From Calamus simplicifolius (Eukaryota; Streptophyta; Magnoliopsida; Arecales; Arecaceae): a DNA stretch of 64,000 nucleotides. Below, piece after piece: positions 1-11,760 of this stretch (position 1 is the first letter of the stretch; every line of letters begins with the position of its first letter). A model generated the notes under the pieces. The model saw nothing but the letters and a program-made list of their open reading frames with translations, ran no database searches and was not told the origin of the DNA. The position numbers and the translations under genes are program-made. Location: positions 61,580 to 125,579 of the forward strand of contig UESW01004768.1 of the NCBI GenBank assembly GCA_900491605.1, in the 5' to 3' direction.

Positions 1-1014
1 TGGGGGACAGAGCGTTGGCATACAAAGCCCTGCGCTAGGGGTACTACTAGCTCACTATACGAGAGGACGCTGCCGAGTTGGTCCGAATGTGCGATATATG
101 CTAGCGACATGCTCACATCTAGTGGTAGCTAGCCTCCTAATTGAGTGCTCTCTCAGCTCCATGGCCCTTCGTCCAATGGGGATGGACATCCTAGGATCAT
201 TCCCTCCGGCCTTCAATCAACGAAGGTTCCTGCTCATCACCATCGACCACTTCACTAAGTGGGTTGAAGCCGAAGCACTGCCAAAGATCATCGAGAGTAA
301 GGTGAGATCTTTATTTTGGAAGTATATCATCTGCTAGTTTTGGCTACCCCACACCCTCATCATAGACAACAATCGTCAGTTCGACAATGCCCCTTTTAAA
401 GAATTCTATGTCAAGCTGGGTATCTGCTAGCAGTTAACTTCCATCGGCCATCCGTAGACAAATGGGGCAGCCGAGGTCATGAACCAGACCATCCTTCAGA
501 GGCTCGGACCCAGTTGGATGAGTTTAAGGATAGATGGGTGGAGGAGCTTCCAAACGTGCTATGGGCATATCACATGATGCCAAGGACTCCCACTGGAGAG
601 ACTCCTTCAGCCTCGTATTTGGGTCAGAGGGGTCATCCCCAAAGAGATTGGCATCCCCAGCCCCTGGGTGGAGTCCTACGATGAGGAGAGCAACCCCTTT
701 CAACTAAGGGCCAACCTCGACTTCGTTGAGGAGGTGCATGACCATGCACGGCTGAAGATGGCTGCCTACCGCTAGCGAACTACAAAATATTACAACACCC
801 GTGTCCGCTCCAAAGTATTTCTCCCCGGGGACCTAGTCCTCAGATGAGCTGAAGTCTCCAAGCCTACGGTAGGGGGCAAACTATCCCCAAATTGGGAGGA
901 GCCCATCGGGTCACCGAAGCGCTTTATCACGGAGCATACCGAATCGAAGGACTCGACGAAAAGTCAATCCTTTGTACTTGGAATATGGATAACCTCCACT
1001 GGTACTATCAGTAA
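1..1014 (+). pseudogene. Tat pol remnant: integrase (copy A)
   Basis: Translation from the left edge matches, position by position, the copy C integrase at 21965-22983. It starts with the linker and zinc-binding region (REDAAELVRMC near 60-95), then the core beginning MDILG near 183 with the conserved ITIDHFTKWVEAEAL segment, the second Asp region near 360, and the C-terminal part ending WNMDNLHWYYQ just before the stop at 1012-1014. Frame-matched stops occur near 335, 428, 455, 773 and 845. Several sit where copies B or C have Gln or Arg, as expected from C-to-T change. The longest open piece (89-337) is only a fragment and its Met is not a real start. Confidence 0.85.
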
Positions 1015-1084
1015 TATACACATTCAACCAATGGAAATAAAGATAAGTCCAAACGTCCCTTCCTCTCATTCGATCAGTTTTGCA

Positions 1085-1560
1085 AGATAAAGTTCAAAAG
1101 GCTCTCGGGCTTGGTCTCAATGACTCCCGAGTCACCCTCCAGGATTCAAAAGGCTCTCGGATTTAGTCTCAATGACTCCTGAGTCACCCTCAAGGGTTTT
1201 AAAAGGCTCTTAGGCTTGGTCTCAATGACTCCCGAGTCACCCTCTGGGGTTCAAAAAACTCTTGGGCTTGGTCTCAACGACTCCCGAGTCACCATCAAGG
1301 GTTTCAAAAGGCTCTCGGGCTTGGTCTTAATGACTCCTGAGTCACCCTCAGAAGTTTCAAAAGGCTCTCGGGCTTGGTCTCAAAAACTCCCAGTCACCCT
1401 CAGGGTTTCAAAAGGCTCTCGGGCTTGGTCTCAACGACTCTCGAATTACCCTTCGGGGTTCAAAAGGCTCTCGGGCTTGGTCTTAACGACTCTTGAGTCA
1501 CCCTTCGGGGTACAAAAGGCTCTTGGGCTTGATTTCAGCGACCCCAGAGTCACTCTCCGT
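1085..1560 (+). repeat. Tandem array, about 52-bp unit, about 9 copies
   Basis: A unit of about 52 bp beginning AAAAGGCTCTCGGGCTTGG repeats about nine times with a few changes per copy, directly after the pol stop. Each unit has a CTCGGG...CCCGAG inverted pair around a loop of about 16 nt. Open frames across it (1216-1629) are by-products of the repeat. A shorter imperfect repeat built on CCAGAGTCGGTCC follows to about 1690. Copies B and C have unrelated arrays in the same position. Confidence 0.9.
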
Positions 1561-1690
1561 GACCTTCCAGAATTGGTCCCAACACATCGCCAACACCAGA
1601 GTCAGTCACAATGCCAGAGTCGGTCCTAGCCACGGCACCGACGCCAAAGTTGGTCCCAGCCACATTACCGATGCCAGAGTCAGCCCGGGC

Positions 1691-2023
1691 TCCAGTACCA
1701 ACCCGAAGCCAATGGCCAACAGCCATCAAGCGGCATCCCCAAGACCAACGAAAGGGATTGAAGCTACCAATCGAGTAAGGATTTAATCTAAATTCACTTG
1801 CGTAACTCAGGTCGGCAAGTATTCCAATCTGGCCAAGGGCGGCGTACCCCATCGCGAATTCTAATGAGTACAAGCTGTGGAATAGAGTAGCGCATCACAA
1901 AGAGCTAAGTACTCAAAATTTGAATAAAAAGGTTACTTCTCATTAATTCTTAGAAAGTATACAAAATGCTGACCCAAATCGTCAGACTTTAGTACAAGAA
2001 TAAAAAAGGAAAAGAAGAGGCCT
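1691..2023. other. Spacer between tandem array and antisense gene (copy A)
   Basis: No supported gene. It separates the array from the end of the reverse-strand gene and may hold that transcript's 3' UTR. Short frames here are not conserved in copies B or C. Confidence 0.5.
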
Positions 2024-4085
2024 TCAGGGTTCAGCAGGTTCATCGCCGGTTGGAGCTGACCCATCGTCGGCTGGTACTAGTTCGTCATCAACTGGTCTCT
2101 CTGCGGCGATGACTCTTTTAGCCCCTCATCATCATAGGGCTCGAGGTCATTGAGACTAGTGATGCCAAAGACCTTGGCCGCCTTAACCTTGCAGTCTTTG
2201 AAGCCCTATAGATAGGCACCGACGAAGGCGTCCACCACCTCCTCCTCAAAATCAGCGGAGCTCCGGTAACGCTCCATGGCCATAGCAGCTCTCTCCTCGG
2301 CCGCCGCAGCCCTCTCCTTAGCAGCCTGCATCACTGCCTTGGCCTCGGCAGCCCTTGTCCTCACGGCGTGTGCCTCCTTTTCAACGTCTGCCACCAAGGC
2401 CTCCGCCATCCGAGCCGACGACTCGGCGGTGGCGACCCACTCCTCGGCCTCCTCTGCCCTTTGCTCAGCCTCTGTCACTTGGGTGTCGGCCGCATCAAGC
2501 CAAAGCTCGGCGACCCTTAGCCTGCCTATGGCATCATCCAGCTACGCCTCGGTGGCTCGTGCACGATCGAACTCCGCTGCCGCCCTTCGCTTTGCTTCCC
2601 CGAATCGGGCCTCCCACTCGTGATTCAACTCTTGGGCAGCCAGGAGTTCCGCTGCCATTTGGCCCAGGTTGACTCCAGCGTGCCCTCAGCCTTCTTAGCT
2701 CAGGCTTGAGCGGCGGAGACATCCCATCGGGCACGGATGAGACTGCATCAGCTCGAAGGGCGACGTCTCGAGTGGAAAACATGGAGTTCACTGACTGCAT
2801 GAAAATAGTCCTTGTCAGTATACATCATGGTGGGGAAACCTTATGAAGGAACGAAGAGATGCTTACCCAAAGCATAGCCATGAACGTGTCTTCAAAAACA
2901 TAAATGGCTCATTGGCAGCAAAGCTCCTCTCGAAACTCTGGCAAGCACATCCGGGCCAGTAGCTGCTCTGCCATGCGGTGGTGGTTCATCAGGATGGCCG
3001 TGACGAGATCGCCACCAGCTCGTTCGCCTCTGTGGGTCTGGCTGCCATCGAGGTCGCGGGTGTAGGACCAGACATGGGCGGTGCCTCCTTGCGCTCGACC
3101 TCGGGCAGCGGCCTCCTCACGGTCGGCCACTCGATTGGCAGCATCCTCCGCCGTCGGCTTTGTCATCGTTGGGACCCCCTCGCTGGCCTGCTCCCCCATC
3201 GATGGACCCTCTCCTAGGGCCGGTTCCATCCCCAAGGAGGCTGCCTCACCCCTCATTTCCTCCGAGGCCGATTGGGTGGGAGGATCGGTCGACGGAGCGG
3301 GCTCCTCCCAGGCCACCTGGTGTTCATGCGGAGGGGGGACCAGGGACCAAGAATGAGGCCTATTCTCTAGCCTCTCAGCATCACCACCGATGGTCTACCT
3401 CCTCTTCTTGACTACCCTCTTCATGGTGGCCGCAGATATCCTCATGTCTGCACATGTTGAAGATTAGTCAAAAAAAAGGGAGGGGGGAGGTCGTGAGCGC
3501 TCACTATCACCCAGGGCCAGACCAGCATACTGAAGGTTCTCTTTCGATAGAAGCTCTCGACAAAGGGGCACTCGGGAGGACAATAGCTCTTCATAGACCT
3601 CCCAGTCCCTCGGAGTCACCGTCGAGTCCTTATTCGGCTCTAAGTTCGGATCCCCTAAACTCAGCCTCACCCTCTCAATGGGTGCGAAAAAGAATCGGGA
3701 TTTTCAGCCTTTGATGGAGGAGAGAAGGTTAAGTTTGATGGCTCGACCGGGTCTAGGTGTGAATAGCCACCATCCGGTGTCAGACTAGCGATGGGTGTAT
3801 AGAGTATGGAATAGAGACACTCGGTCCACTATGCCGAGGTAGCCACACAGCACCATGAAGGCACAGATGATCTGAAAGGAATTTGGAACCAACTGCACCG
3901 GCATCAAGGCATACCTATAAAGAAGACTAACAATGAAGGGGTGGAAGGGAAGCCGAAGGCCTGCCTTGAAGAATTCCTCATATAGGGTGATACCCTCTGG
4001 ACCCACCAAGGTAGGAGCAATGACTGGAGAAGATGCCCAACGAGCCCTAGGTGGCGGCTGAACTACAGGAGGTGGTGGTTCTATG
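2024..4085 (-). pseudogene. Antisense accessory gene with Transposase_28-like domain and coiled coils (copy A)
   Basis: On the reverse strand, 4009-3785 encodes a segment containing FFKAGLRLPFHPF followed by VQLVPNSF. That is the signature of the 'putative gypsy type transposon' family (Pfam Transposase_28), which accompanies Tat retrotransposons. Downstream pieces at 3670-3464 and 3316-2909 are low-complexity, Glu/Ala-rich and acidic. 2478-2206 is a strongly heptad-like Ala/Glu/Arg coiled coil (REERAAMAMER-type). The product ends ...EP-stop at 2024, like copy C. The frame is broken into at least four pieces, and the N-terminal part of the domain appears deleted compared with copy C. The family's function is unknown; the 'transposase' name is historical. 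Confidence 0.8.
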
Positions 4086-4801
4086 GTCGACGAAGGGCCT
4101 CAAATCGAGATCCCACCCGCCGCCCACAGTTGGGTCAGAGAAACCCTGTCCTCAGAGGAGGATGAGGACAAATGGACTACTATAGGCTTCTTACCCTTCC
4201 TATCAGGGTCCATGAGGAAGAAAACAAAGAGGAGTCAAAAGGAAACTGACCTGGAGCAGGGAAGGAGACAAAGGACATAGGGTTCGGAGGAGAAGGGCCC
4301 CGGGGACTCAGGTTTTAGGGGAAACAAGAAAGCTTGGGATGCACAAAGAACTTGGTGAAAGGGATGGACCCCCTTTTTGATGCCTGAATTTTGAATCGTT
4401 CCACCCGATCTGATTGACGACGTGGACATCTCCTATTGAAGACAAAATCCCAACCATTGCATGATCTCATTCGCCCAAAGAAAAATGCCTCGGCCAAGCG
4501 TGAAAAAGCGCGATCCACGGCCAATGATGGGATGCCAATGACATCACCACCATGATGGCCACCACTTATCCGAGGAAGATAGCCTCAATTTTGAGAGAAA
4601 TCTCCTCGATTCTAGAGAGAAGATATCTTCTGCACGGCAGCGGTACAACATCTCATGCTCCCTTGAATGAGAGCGATTTGACCCCCCACTGAAGCATGCG
4701 CCCATAATTAATCATAAGCAAGGATCTAGGGCATCAGAAGTCTACGCTCCTTTCGCTCGGCGAGAGACGTGACTGCATGAGCTTAGGAGAGAGGGGGCAT
4801 C

Positions 4802-5666
4802 TGATATGACTGATCCGGCCACGTTATAGTTAACAGATGAGACTAACTAATGGAGGTAAAATCAGACAACTAAAACCCCTCATTTTGGTCCGATGTGTCA
4901 CCCACAGCCTCAGCACTGACTCTAAGTCAGTCTTGGCACCGACTCCAACGTCAGCCTCGGCACCGACTCTATCATCAGCCTCAATACCGATCCCACCATT
5001 AGCCTCAATACCGACTCCAGCATCGGTCTTGGCACATACATGGCCCACTACTGACTGCAACTGCCATATGACCCACCTACCATCTGCGGTCTGACGTGGT
5101 CCACCTACGGTCCCACATAGCCCATCTACCATCTACAGCCTCATGTGGCCCACCTACCGGCTACTGCGCATGCCCGACAAGACCTAACCTATCAACCATC
5201 TGCGAGGCCGCGTCTGACAAGACTTGGCCCACTGACTGGCTGTAGCCGCCCATATCAGACAAAGAGATGGCATGCCAGTTCTGACAAGCCATGTGACGGA
5301 CACCTTCTGTTGCTGTATGCCTTGCCACTCATTCCGTGTCAGACCGTGGCATCTCGGGATCAACGGCGGTCCAAAAAGAGGTAAGAGGGACATCCAACCA
5401 AGTATAAGAACCTTGGCTCATAATAAGCAAGAGACTTCGACTTCTTCAAGTTCTAGGCTAACTCCCTGAGACATATACTACTATTTTTTAGACCACTCAT
5501 TTGAGCATCGGAGAGTCCCCATCGGAACAATCGGCCCCGAAGACTTTTTTGCAGGATTAATTGCAGTCTGAGGTGGAGGCATCGGAGACTCTAAGGCCCA
5601 TCCTCATAGGCTATCGGGTTTCGAATTTTACCTGATGTTCGAGAAAGATAATTTGGCAACAACAGT
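4802..5666 (+). repeat. 3' LTR of Tat copy A
   Basis: Starts TGATATG just after a purine-rich tract (GAGAGGGGGCATC). It ends near GGCAACAACA, by analogy with the end of the copy B 5' LTR. It contains a 25-27-bp imperfect repeat of CAGCCTCGGCACCGACTC type at about 4915-5035, a TATA-like AAGTATAAGAA near 5400, and TTGAGCATCGGAGAGTCCCC near 5512, which recurs in the LTRs of B (7930) and C (26970). The 3' boundary is uncertain by tens of bases. Confidence 0.7.
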
Positions 5667-7232
5667 TAGTGTTAACTGCTCTGCATTTTGTCAAGATCTT
5701 TGAAATGGATCGTTGCGATACATCAGGTTTTGTTAGCGGAGGTGGCAAGCGTTCCTTCAGATGTTTCTAACGTAGTTAAATATTGTTAGCTACAAGTCCT
5801 GGAAGTCAGGCTAACTGGTTTTTTTTTATTAATATCTACTTTGTCACTGCCTCCGATTCTGGGCCCAAACTGGTCCAGCTTGCTAATTGACGAGAGTTTA
5901 ACCTGCGACAAAATTATAACGATAATTCTAATTGTTGGTCTTTGTTTTTTCGAAACAGAAGAGTTATACCTTTCGAGAAACAAGTAAGATATTCTTTCAA
6001 TCAAAAGAGATAATAAATAAGGCAGACGTGCATCTATATTTGAGCAACCTAAATGATAGCTTTTCTTTTCCATTGACTCGTTAAAATGTACTAATGGAGG
6101 GCCTTGATCTAGCGTTTGACAATGAAAGAAATGCTTCTCCAACTCTACAGTGCTCTAGGCATGCCAACAGGTACAGGAGAATTAAGGTTAGCATTTTTTT
6201 TTTTTTTTGGCCCTCTTGTTGGCTTTTTTAATCTACAGCACAACTGCTTTAATCAGACATCAATCCCATAGAATAATTCCACGTTTTAAGCACCCTTCGG
6301 CGGCTTTTAATTCCGTGTCAAAGTTCCCGTGTGCGCCGCGTGCGAGAGCTTTTCTGGCTGGAAGGAGGCTGAGCATTCTTCGTACTTCAGCTCTCTTTTT
6401 CCATAGAGGCGAGGGAAGATAATGAAGTCGCCACAGATGGTTCACTTGTTTCCTGCGGAGCCATCCAAGGGTTTGTTAAACGTTTCGATGCCCGGTAAAC
6501 TCGCGGGACTCTGCCAAACAGTTGCCAAAAGGGAAAGTCGTGCCGGCCTCCGCCAAACAACTTGCCAAACAATCAACCCCTACTTGCTGGTGCATGTACT
6601 GAGCAGAAGAAGACCTAACGAGTCTTTGCATGTCCGTGGCATGCATAAGCGCTAATTGGCATAGTCGATGCATACTTTATGAAAAAATTGATGCATAAAG
6701 TCTTTTTCATAGTATTTATGGTTTCATCTTGCCTTTTATTTATTTATTTATTTTATTTTTAAGGGTTGTAAAGTAATATTAATTTTTTTTCAATAGGAAA
6801 ATTATGGATCCCTAATCATATTATATGGATAAACATGCACATAATATGATGAATTAATTATCAACAAAATTTCAATACAAACATAATCTAATTATTTAAT
6901 TTGTTTATTTAAAATAAATAATATTAAATTAATAAGACGTCATTCACTTAATACAAATACTATCGCTCGCTTAACAACTTAGATTTGGCTCACTTAACAT
7001 AAACATGACTAATTTAAAAATTCTCATAACATAAAAATAAAAAAATAAAAATAAAATTTATCATTTTTATTTATAAAAAAATTTCTTATAGTCAGTCATC
7101 GCTCCTTCATAAGATTGCTGCATCTTTATGGAACAACTTTTATCCAAAAAGTGCTCTAACTCTCACAAAAGAATATAGAATCTTCTCTCTACTATTTCTC
7201 CTTCATTGCTTGTTGAGGGATAAAATCACCGT
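5667..7232. other. AT-rich spacer between Tat copies A and B
   Basis: No supported gene. It holds a poly-T run (about 6190), several AT-rich stretches, and at about 6640-6710 a segment ending GCATAAAGTCTTTTTCAT that resembles the right end of the MITE at 37087-37299. Short frames at 5786-6142 and 6207-6655 show no recognisable domain and no splice or promoter context. Confidence 0.5.
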
Positions 7233-8065
7233 TGCATTAATAATCATGCAAGGGGTTAGGATCAGCCCTGACTCCCACTTGCTGTGCAATACTCATTAGA
7301 GATGAATCAGCCTCAGTGGGCCGAGGCACTTTAACCCCTAGGTGAGCCAAGGATTCTCAAGGCTTGGATCACATCTCTCGGCCTTAGCCGAGCTATAGAC
7401 ATCTCTCGGCCTCAGCCAAGCTATCCCTGTCTCTCGACCTCCGCCGAGCTATTCCTATTCACCGTGCCCCGTCAGCCGAGCTATCCTTATGCCTCGGCCA
7501 GACCCGGGCACTCAAGCACCTCTGCGGAATCTGGCGTAGGAGAGTTTAGACAAAAATCATACCCGAGAGTGGCCTAAAGCCCTAGAGCCTACACCGTCTC
7601 TGAATCTCAAGACATCAACCGGCTCTCTCAGCCGTCGATCCTCTAACTAACAAGATACGAATCTTACTTACCTCATAACAAACTGAATTCGAATCCTAAC
7701 GGCTTTCGGACCCACGATGCCCCCAAAGAATCAGGTGATCCTCTATAAATAGAACCATTTTTTGACTTCTCAGGTATGCGCACTTGCTTACTGGCCCACT
7801 CTCCTTCTACCTCTGCTCATCCCTTACCGCCATTAACGCTCTGCTCAGAGCTCTCGAAAGGCCATCCTCGAGAGACTCTTCAGCGAGAGCCTTCTCCTCA
7901 CATTTGTTGATTGCTGATCCCCGCTGACTTGAGCGTCGGAGGGTCTTCCGCGGAGGGCCACCCCCAATGCCTCTCGGTGAGGACTGTTTTGCAGGTCCGC
8001 CCAGGAGAGAGCCCATCCTGAAGCTCGATCATGCCCGAGTCGGAGGACAGATTTCAACAGCAACA
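7233..8065 (+). repeat. 5' LTR of Tat copy B
   Basis: The start (TG at 7233) is inferred because TGCATTAATAATCATGC resembles the start of the copy C LTR (TGATTGGCTAATCATGC at 26444). The end is placed at CAACAGCAACA (8065), just before the primer-binding site. Inside are a short repeat of CTCGGCCTCAGCCGAGC type (about 7370-7490), a TATA box at 7744, and the GACTTGAGCGTCGGAGGGT motif near 7928 shared with the A and C LTRs. The length of about 833 bp is close to LTR A. Confidence 0.7.
7744..7751 (+). promoter_or_regulatory. TATA box of copy B LTR
   Basis: TATAAATA lies about 320 bp before the LTR end, the expected place for the retrotransposon core promoter. Transcription would start about 30 bp downstream (inference). 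Confidence 0.55.
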
Positions 8066-8086
8066 AATTGGTGCTAGAGGAAGGGC
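8066..8086 (+). other. Probable primer-binding site, copy B
   Basis: AATTGGTGCTAGAGGAAGGG directly follows the inferred LTR end and starts with the TGG-type sequence expected to pair with a tRNA 3' end. I do not assign the tRNA. Confidence 0.5.
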
Positions 8087-8150
8087 CCTCAAGTCCCATA
8101 AACTTGTGATCCAGGAGATAAGGATCTCGATATGAAAGAGAACTCTTCCT

Positions 8151-9600
8151 ATGGCCAATCGAAGAAAGGCTACTTCCGAAGCCCGGGACCAGGTCGCCTC
8201 CCAAAGACCTGATCCGGTGAGCAGTATAGCACCTCCGCCGCCACCAGTTGAGACTCCATCGCCACCGGTGGCCCCAGTGACCCAGGACCAGTTTGCCTCA
8301 CTAGTCCAGCAGGTCCAAGCTTTGGTCCATCTGATTCAGGGGCGCTTTGAAGCTTCCCATCCAGCTGCACCTACTCCGTACCTTCCTGAGGAGAATGCGG
8401 CCCCCGCTCATCTAGCGGTCTCTTCTTTCGGCCCGTATGGGGTTGCAGACCCCCTCGTCGCCCTAAGGAAGTTGAGCTAGCCCCCCAAGGGATCTGTGGC
8501 AAGGATCTTCCCCGATCTCGACGGGCCCGATCCCTCTCTCCGGTGTTCTCTCGTCACGACTCGACACCGTCTCATTTCTATCCTCGCCCAGCTCCTCCTA
8601 CTATGCCTGAGGAGATCCACCGACAACTATGGGAGATGCGTCAGGAGTTGGATGCCGCCAAGCAAGCCCATCCGCTTCAATATAAGCGGAGCAGGGCATT
8701 CCCTTCTCTAAGGAGATTATGGAGGAAGTGATTCCCTCCCACGTCAAGCTGCCCACCATCAAGCCCTATCATGGATCCTCCGATCCCGACGACCACCTCA
8801 GCAGCTTCCGATCGATCATGATGTTCCATGGGGCATCAGATGCGATCCTCTGTCGCACCTTCCCTTCCACCGTCAGGGGGTCCACCCGAACCTGGTTCAA
8901 TGCCTTGAAACCAGGTTCTGTTGGTTCATTTGACGAGCTGAGCCGCCTCTTCATCAGCCAGTTCATCAGCAACCGTAGTCACCGGTGGAGATCTGACTCC
9001 CTCTCTGAGGTTAAGCAGAGAGAGGGGGAGTCTTTGAAGAAATATCTCGGCCGTTTCAATACGGCAATGCTGGAAGTGGACCACCTTAATCATGAGGTGG
9101 CCATGTCTGTCTTAGCAGGTGGAGTGTTGAAGGATAGTGACTTTTATCTGGCGTTGGAGGTCAGTTACCCTCCAAACCTCTTCGATATGATGGCCCTGGC
9201 GGACAAGTACGCCAAAGTCAAGGAATCACGGAGGGCTACCCGCATCGAGCTAACAAGGAAGAAGGAGTCCACGGGCTCGGACAAGCACCAATCCGCCCGC
9301 CAGCAGAGCCCACCTCGCTGCCAAAGGGTTCCTCCGCCGCCATCGAGGAACCGCACCTGGAGCCCGCCTAGGAGGTTCAACTGGTTCACCCTACTCACCA
9401 CCCCGAGAGCGGAGATCCTCATGGAGATAAAGCGTCAGCTCCCTCAACCACCTCCTGTTTGAGGGAATGCGGCCCGGAGAGACCCCGCCAAATATTGCCG
9501 CTACCACCAGGACCATGGCCACAACACCGAGGAGTGCTGACAGCTGAAGAACGAAATCGAGAGGCTCATCCAGCAGGGTAGGCTGGACCAATTCAAGAGA
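8151..9600 (+). pseudogene. Tat gag (copy B)
   Basis: The ATG at 8151 opens a Pro-rich N-terminus that stops at 8478, with a frame change before the capsid part. 8719-9462 carries the Retrotrans_gag region: a YHGSSDPDDHLSSF segment, TWFNAL, and QREGESLKKYLGRFN. After a stop near 9460 the same frame continues into a zinc-knuckle-like CRYHQDHGHNTEEC near 9496-9538, with His replacing the second Cys as is common in this lineage, followed at once by a TGA. Gag would form the particle and bind the RNA. It is broken by two or more stops and a frameshift. Confidence 0.85.
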
Positions 9601-9639
9601 GCGCCCGAGCCAAGGAACGGGGGCGACCGCCAGCCTGAG

Positions 9640-10700
9640 CCCTAGTAGCCTCCTCCGAATCCTCCGGTCGCCAGCCACATCAATGTGATCGAGGCAGTCG
9701 GTAGTCCGTCGAGCTGGTGGGACGATGAAGAAGGTTCAGCACCAAAGAGAGCGCGGACCAATGAGCTCTCCTTCTCTGACAATGACCTCCAGAAGATACA
9801 GTTCCCGCATGACGATGCGTTAGTTGTATCTCTCAATCTGAACAATTATGATGTAGATCGAATCCTTATTGATAATGGGAGCTCTGTCAATGTTTTGTAT
9901 CTTGATGTGTTTGTGAAGATGAAACTGTTCATGGAGAATCTCCGAGTCGTGGACTCCACCCTAATGGGGTTCACCGGCAATGTTATTACCCCAGAGGGGG
10001 TCGTGACCTTGATGGTCCGCGCGGGAACTTGGCCCTGTGTTGCCACTGTTCATACAGATTTTTTGGTGACCAAGCTTTGGTTGCCCTACAATGCAATCTT
10101 TGGGAGACCCGGCCTAATGTCCCTAAGAGTCACTGTCTCCATCCCGCATCTAGCAATGAAGTTCCCTACCGGATGGGGAGTGGGAGTAGTTCGAGAAAAC
10201 CAAGTTGTAGCTCGGTAGTGCTTCGTTATCAGCCTTCAGTCCAAACTACCCGAAGTTGATGAACTAGACGCTCGGAAGAATTTTGCCGAGCAACGAGGAG
10301 AACCAGCCGAAGAGCTAGAGGAGGTACCGCTGAATGAATCTCGGCCCGACCAAACCATAAGGATCGGGTCGCTGCTGAAAGGGAAGCCCTGGCTGGAGCT
10401 GATTGACTTTCTCCGAAGGAATGCTGATGTCTTTGCCTGGTCTGCTTCTGATATGCCTGGAATTAGCCCAGACGTTCTCGTCCACTGTCTTAATGTGGAC
10501 GAGATGTCCCGGTCCGTGAAGCAGAAGAAAAGGAGCTTTGCCCTCGAGCGACAGAAGGCAATTGAGGAAGAAGTCGACAAGCTTATCAAGGAAAATTTCA
10601 TTCGAGAGGTAAATTATCCGAGCTGACTGTCCAATGTTGTCATTGTGAAGAAGCCGAATGGTAAATAGCGGATCTGCATTGACTTCACCGACCTTAATAA
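9640..10700 (+). pseudogene. Tat aspartic protease and start of RT (copy B)
   Basis: The frame from about 9685 contains the retropepsin-like motif LIDNGSSVNVLY (catalytic Asp at 9871, with the DNG variant typical of Tat proteases). It continues through a stop at 10216 into the RT N-terminal region (FAWSASDMPG near 10434, then VKKPNGK near 10650). In-frame stops at about 9643, 10216, 10624 and 10666 lie where Gln or Trp is expected, so each is explained by one C-to-T or G-to-A change. The domain order gag-PR-RT is canonical for Ty3/gypsy. Confidence 0.85.
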
Positions 10701-11760
10701 AGCATGCTCGAAGGACAGCTTCCCTCTCCCTCGGATTGACCAGCTTGTAGACGCCACTTTCGGTCATCAGATGCTGACCTTCATGGACGCATATTCGGGC
10801 TACAACCAAATCCAAATGGCGCCCAAGGATGAAGAAAAGACCGCCTTCATAACTGACCAAGGTACTTATTGTTACTGTTTCATGCCTTTTGGTCTGAAAA
10901 ATATAGGTGTTACTTACCAAAGGCTGGTTAACAAAGTCTTCAAGGAGCAAATCGGTCGAAACATGGAGGTGTATGTTGACGACATGCTGGTCAAAAGCAA
11001 AGAAGCATCCCAACATATTGAGGATCTCTCTGAGAGCTTCGCGACACTCCGAAAATATCGGATGAAGCTCAACCCAACTAAGTGCGCCTTCGGTGTCAAC
11101 TCTGGGAAGTTTCTGGGCTTCATGGTTTTTCAGTGGGGCGTTAAGGCCAATCCACAGAAGATTCAAGCCCTTCGGCAAATGGCACCCCTAGCATCCGTCA
11201 AAGAGGTCCAGTGCCTGACTGGAAGGATCGCGTCTCTCAAACGCTTTATGGCTCGTCGGCTGAGAGATGCCTTCCTTTCTTTAAAGCTCTCCGATCAGCC
11301 AAGAATTTTCAATGGTCTTCCGAGTGTCAAAAATTGTTCGAAGACCTCAAGAGATATCTCAACTCTCTACCCCTCCTCAGCAGTCCGAATCTGAGAGAAA
11401 CGTTGTTCCTGTACTTAGCAATTTCAGAAGGCGCAGTTGGCTCAGTGTTGGTCAGAGAAGAGAATAATACCCAAAAGCTAATCTATTATGTCAGCAAGCT
11501 GCTCTGGGACGCCGAGACAAGATACTCCTGGATCGAGAAGTTGGTTTTGGCCCTGGTAACGTCGGTTCAGAGGCTGCGACCGTATTTCTAGGCACATTCT
11601 GTGACAGTCCTGACCGACCAACCCATCAAGGCGGTGATCGTCTGGAGACATCAGGGAGAATGGCCAAATGGGCTGTCGAGCTAAGTGAGCATGACATCCG
11701 ATACCAACCTCGCCCGGCCATCAAAGCACAGGTTCTAGCTGATTTCTCCTCGAATGTACC
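10701..11760 (+). pseudogene. Tat reverse transcriptase and RNase H (copy B)
   Basis: RT motifs in order are LPRIDQLVDAT, FMDAYSGYNQI, MPFGLKN and the catalytic YVDDM at 10972-10986. 10771-11394 is open. Near 11210-11300 the coding frame shifts to the one open at 11211-11591, which holds the connection and Ty3-type RNase H region (FKALRSAKNFQWSSECQ, then YYVSKLLWDAETRYSWIEK). A stop at 11589 and further lesions follow. The shift separates the RNase H from the active RT. Confidence 0.85.

Larger units (their letters stand above)
1..5666 (+). mobile_element. Tat-lineage Ty3/gypsy retrotransposon, copy A (3' part)
   Basis: The element enters from the left edge. In order it shows integrase-coding sequence (1-1014), a tandem array (1085-1560), a reverse-strand accessory gene (2024 to about 4085), a purine-rich tract ending near 4800, and a 3' LTR (4802 to about 5666). 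Plus-strand pol followed by a reverse-strand gene before the 3' LTR is known from Tat-lineage elements such as Grande and RIRE2. The pol C-terminus and accessory gene resemble copy C more than copy B, so A and C look like one family. The 5' part lies outside the window. Many stops in pol show it is dead. Confidence 0.85.

Noticed and set aside
89..337. 82-residue frame as a small gene
   Set aside because: It is a fragment of the Tat integrase in the same phase as the rest of pol.
1216..1873. Frames over the 52-bp array and the following repeat
   Set aside because: Low-complexity translations of tandem repeats; not conserved in copies B and C.
2276..3411. Plus-strand Ala/Pro/Ser-rich frames
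   Set aside because: Shadows of the reverse-strand coiled-coil gene, whose GC-rich codon bias opens other frames.
3785..4009. True DNA transposase
   Set aside because: The Transposase_28 name is historical; position inside an LTR element and lack of a catalytic signature argue for a retrotransposon accessory gene.
6207..6655. Possible small secreted protein (hydrophobic start)
   Set aside because: No homology, no second copy, and it begins in a T-run; likely chance.
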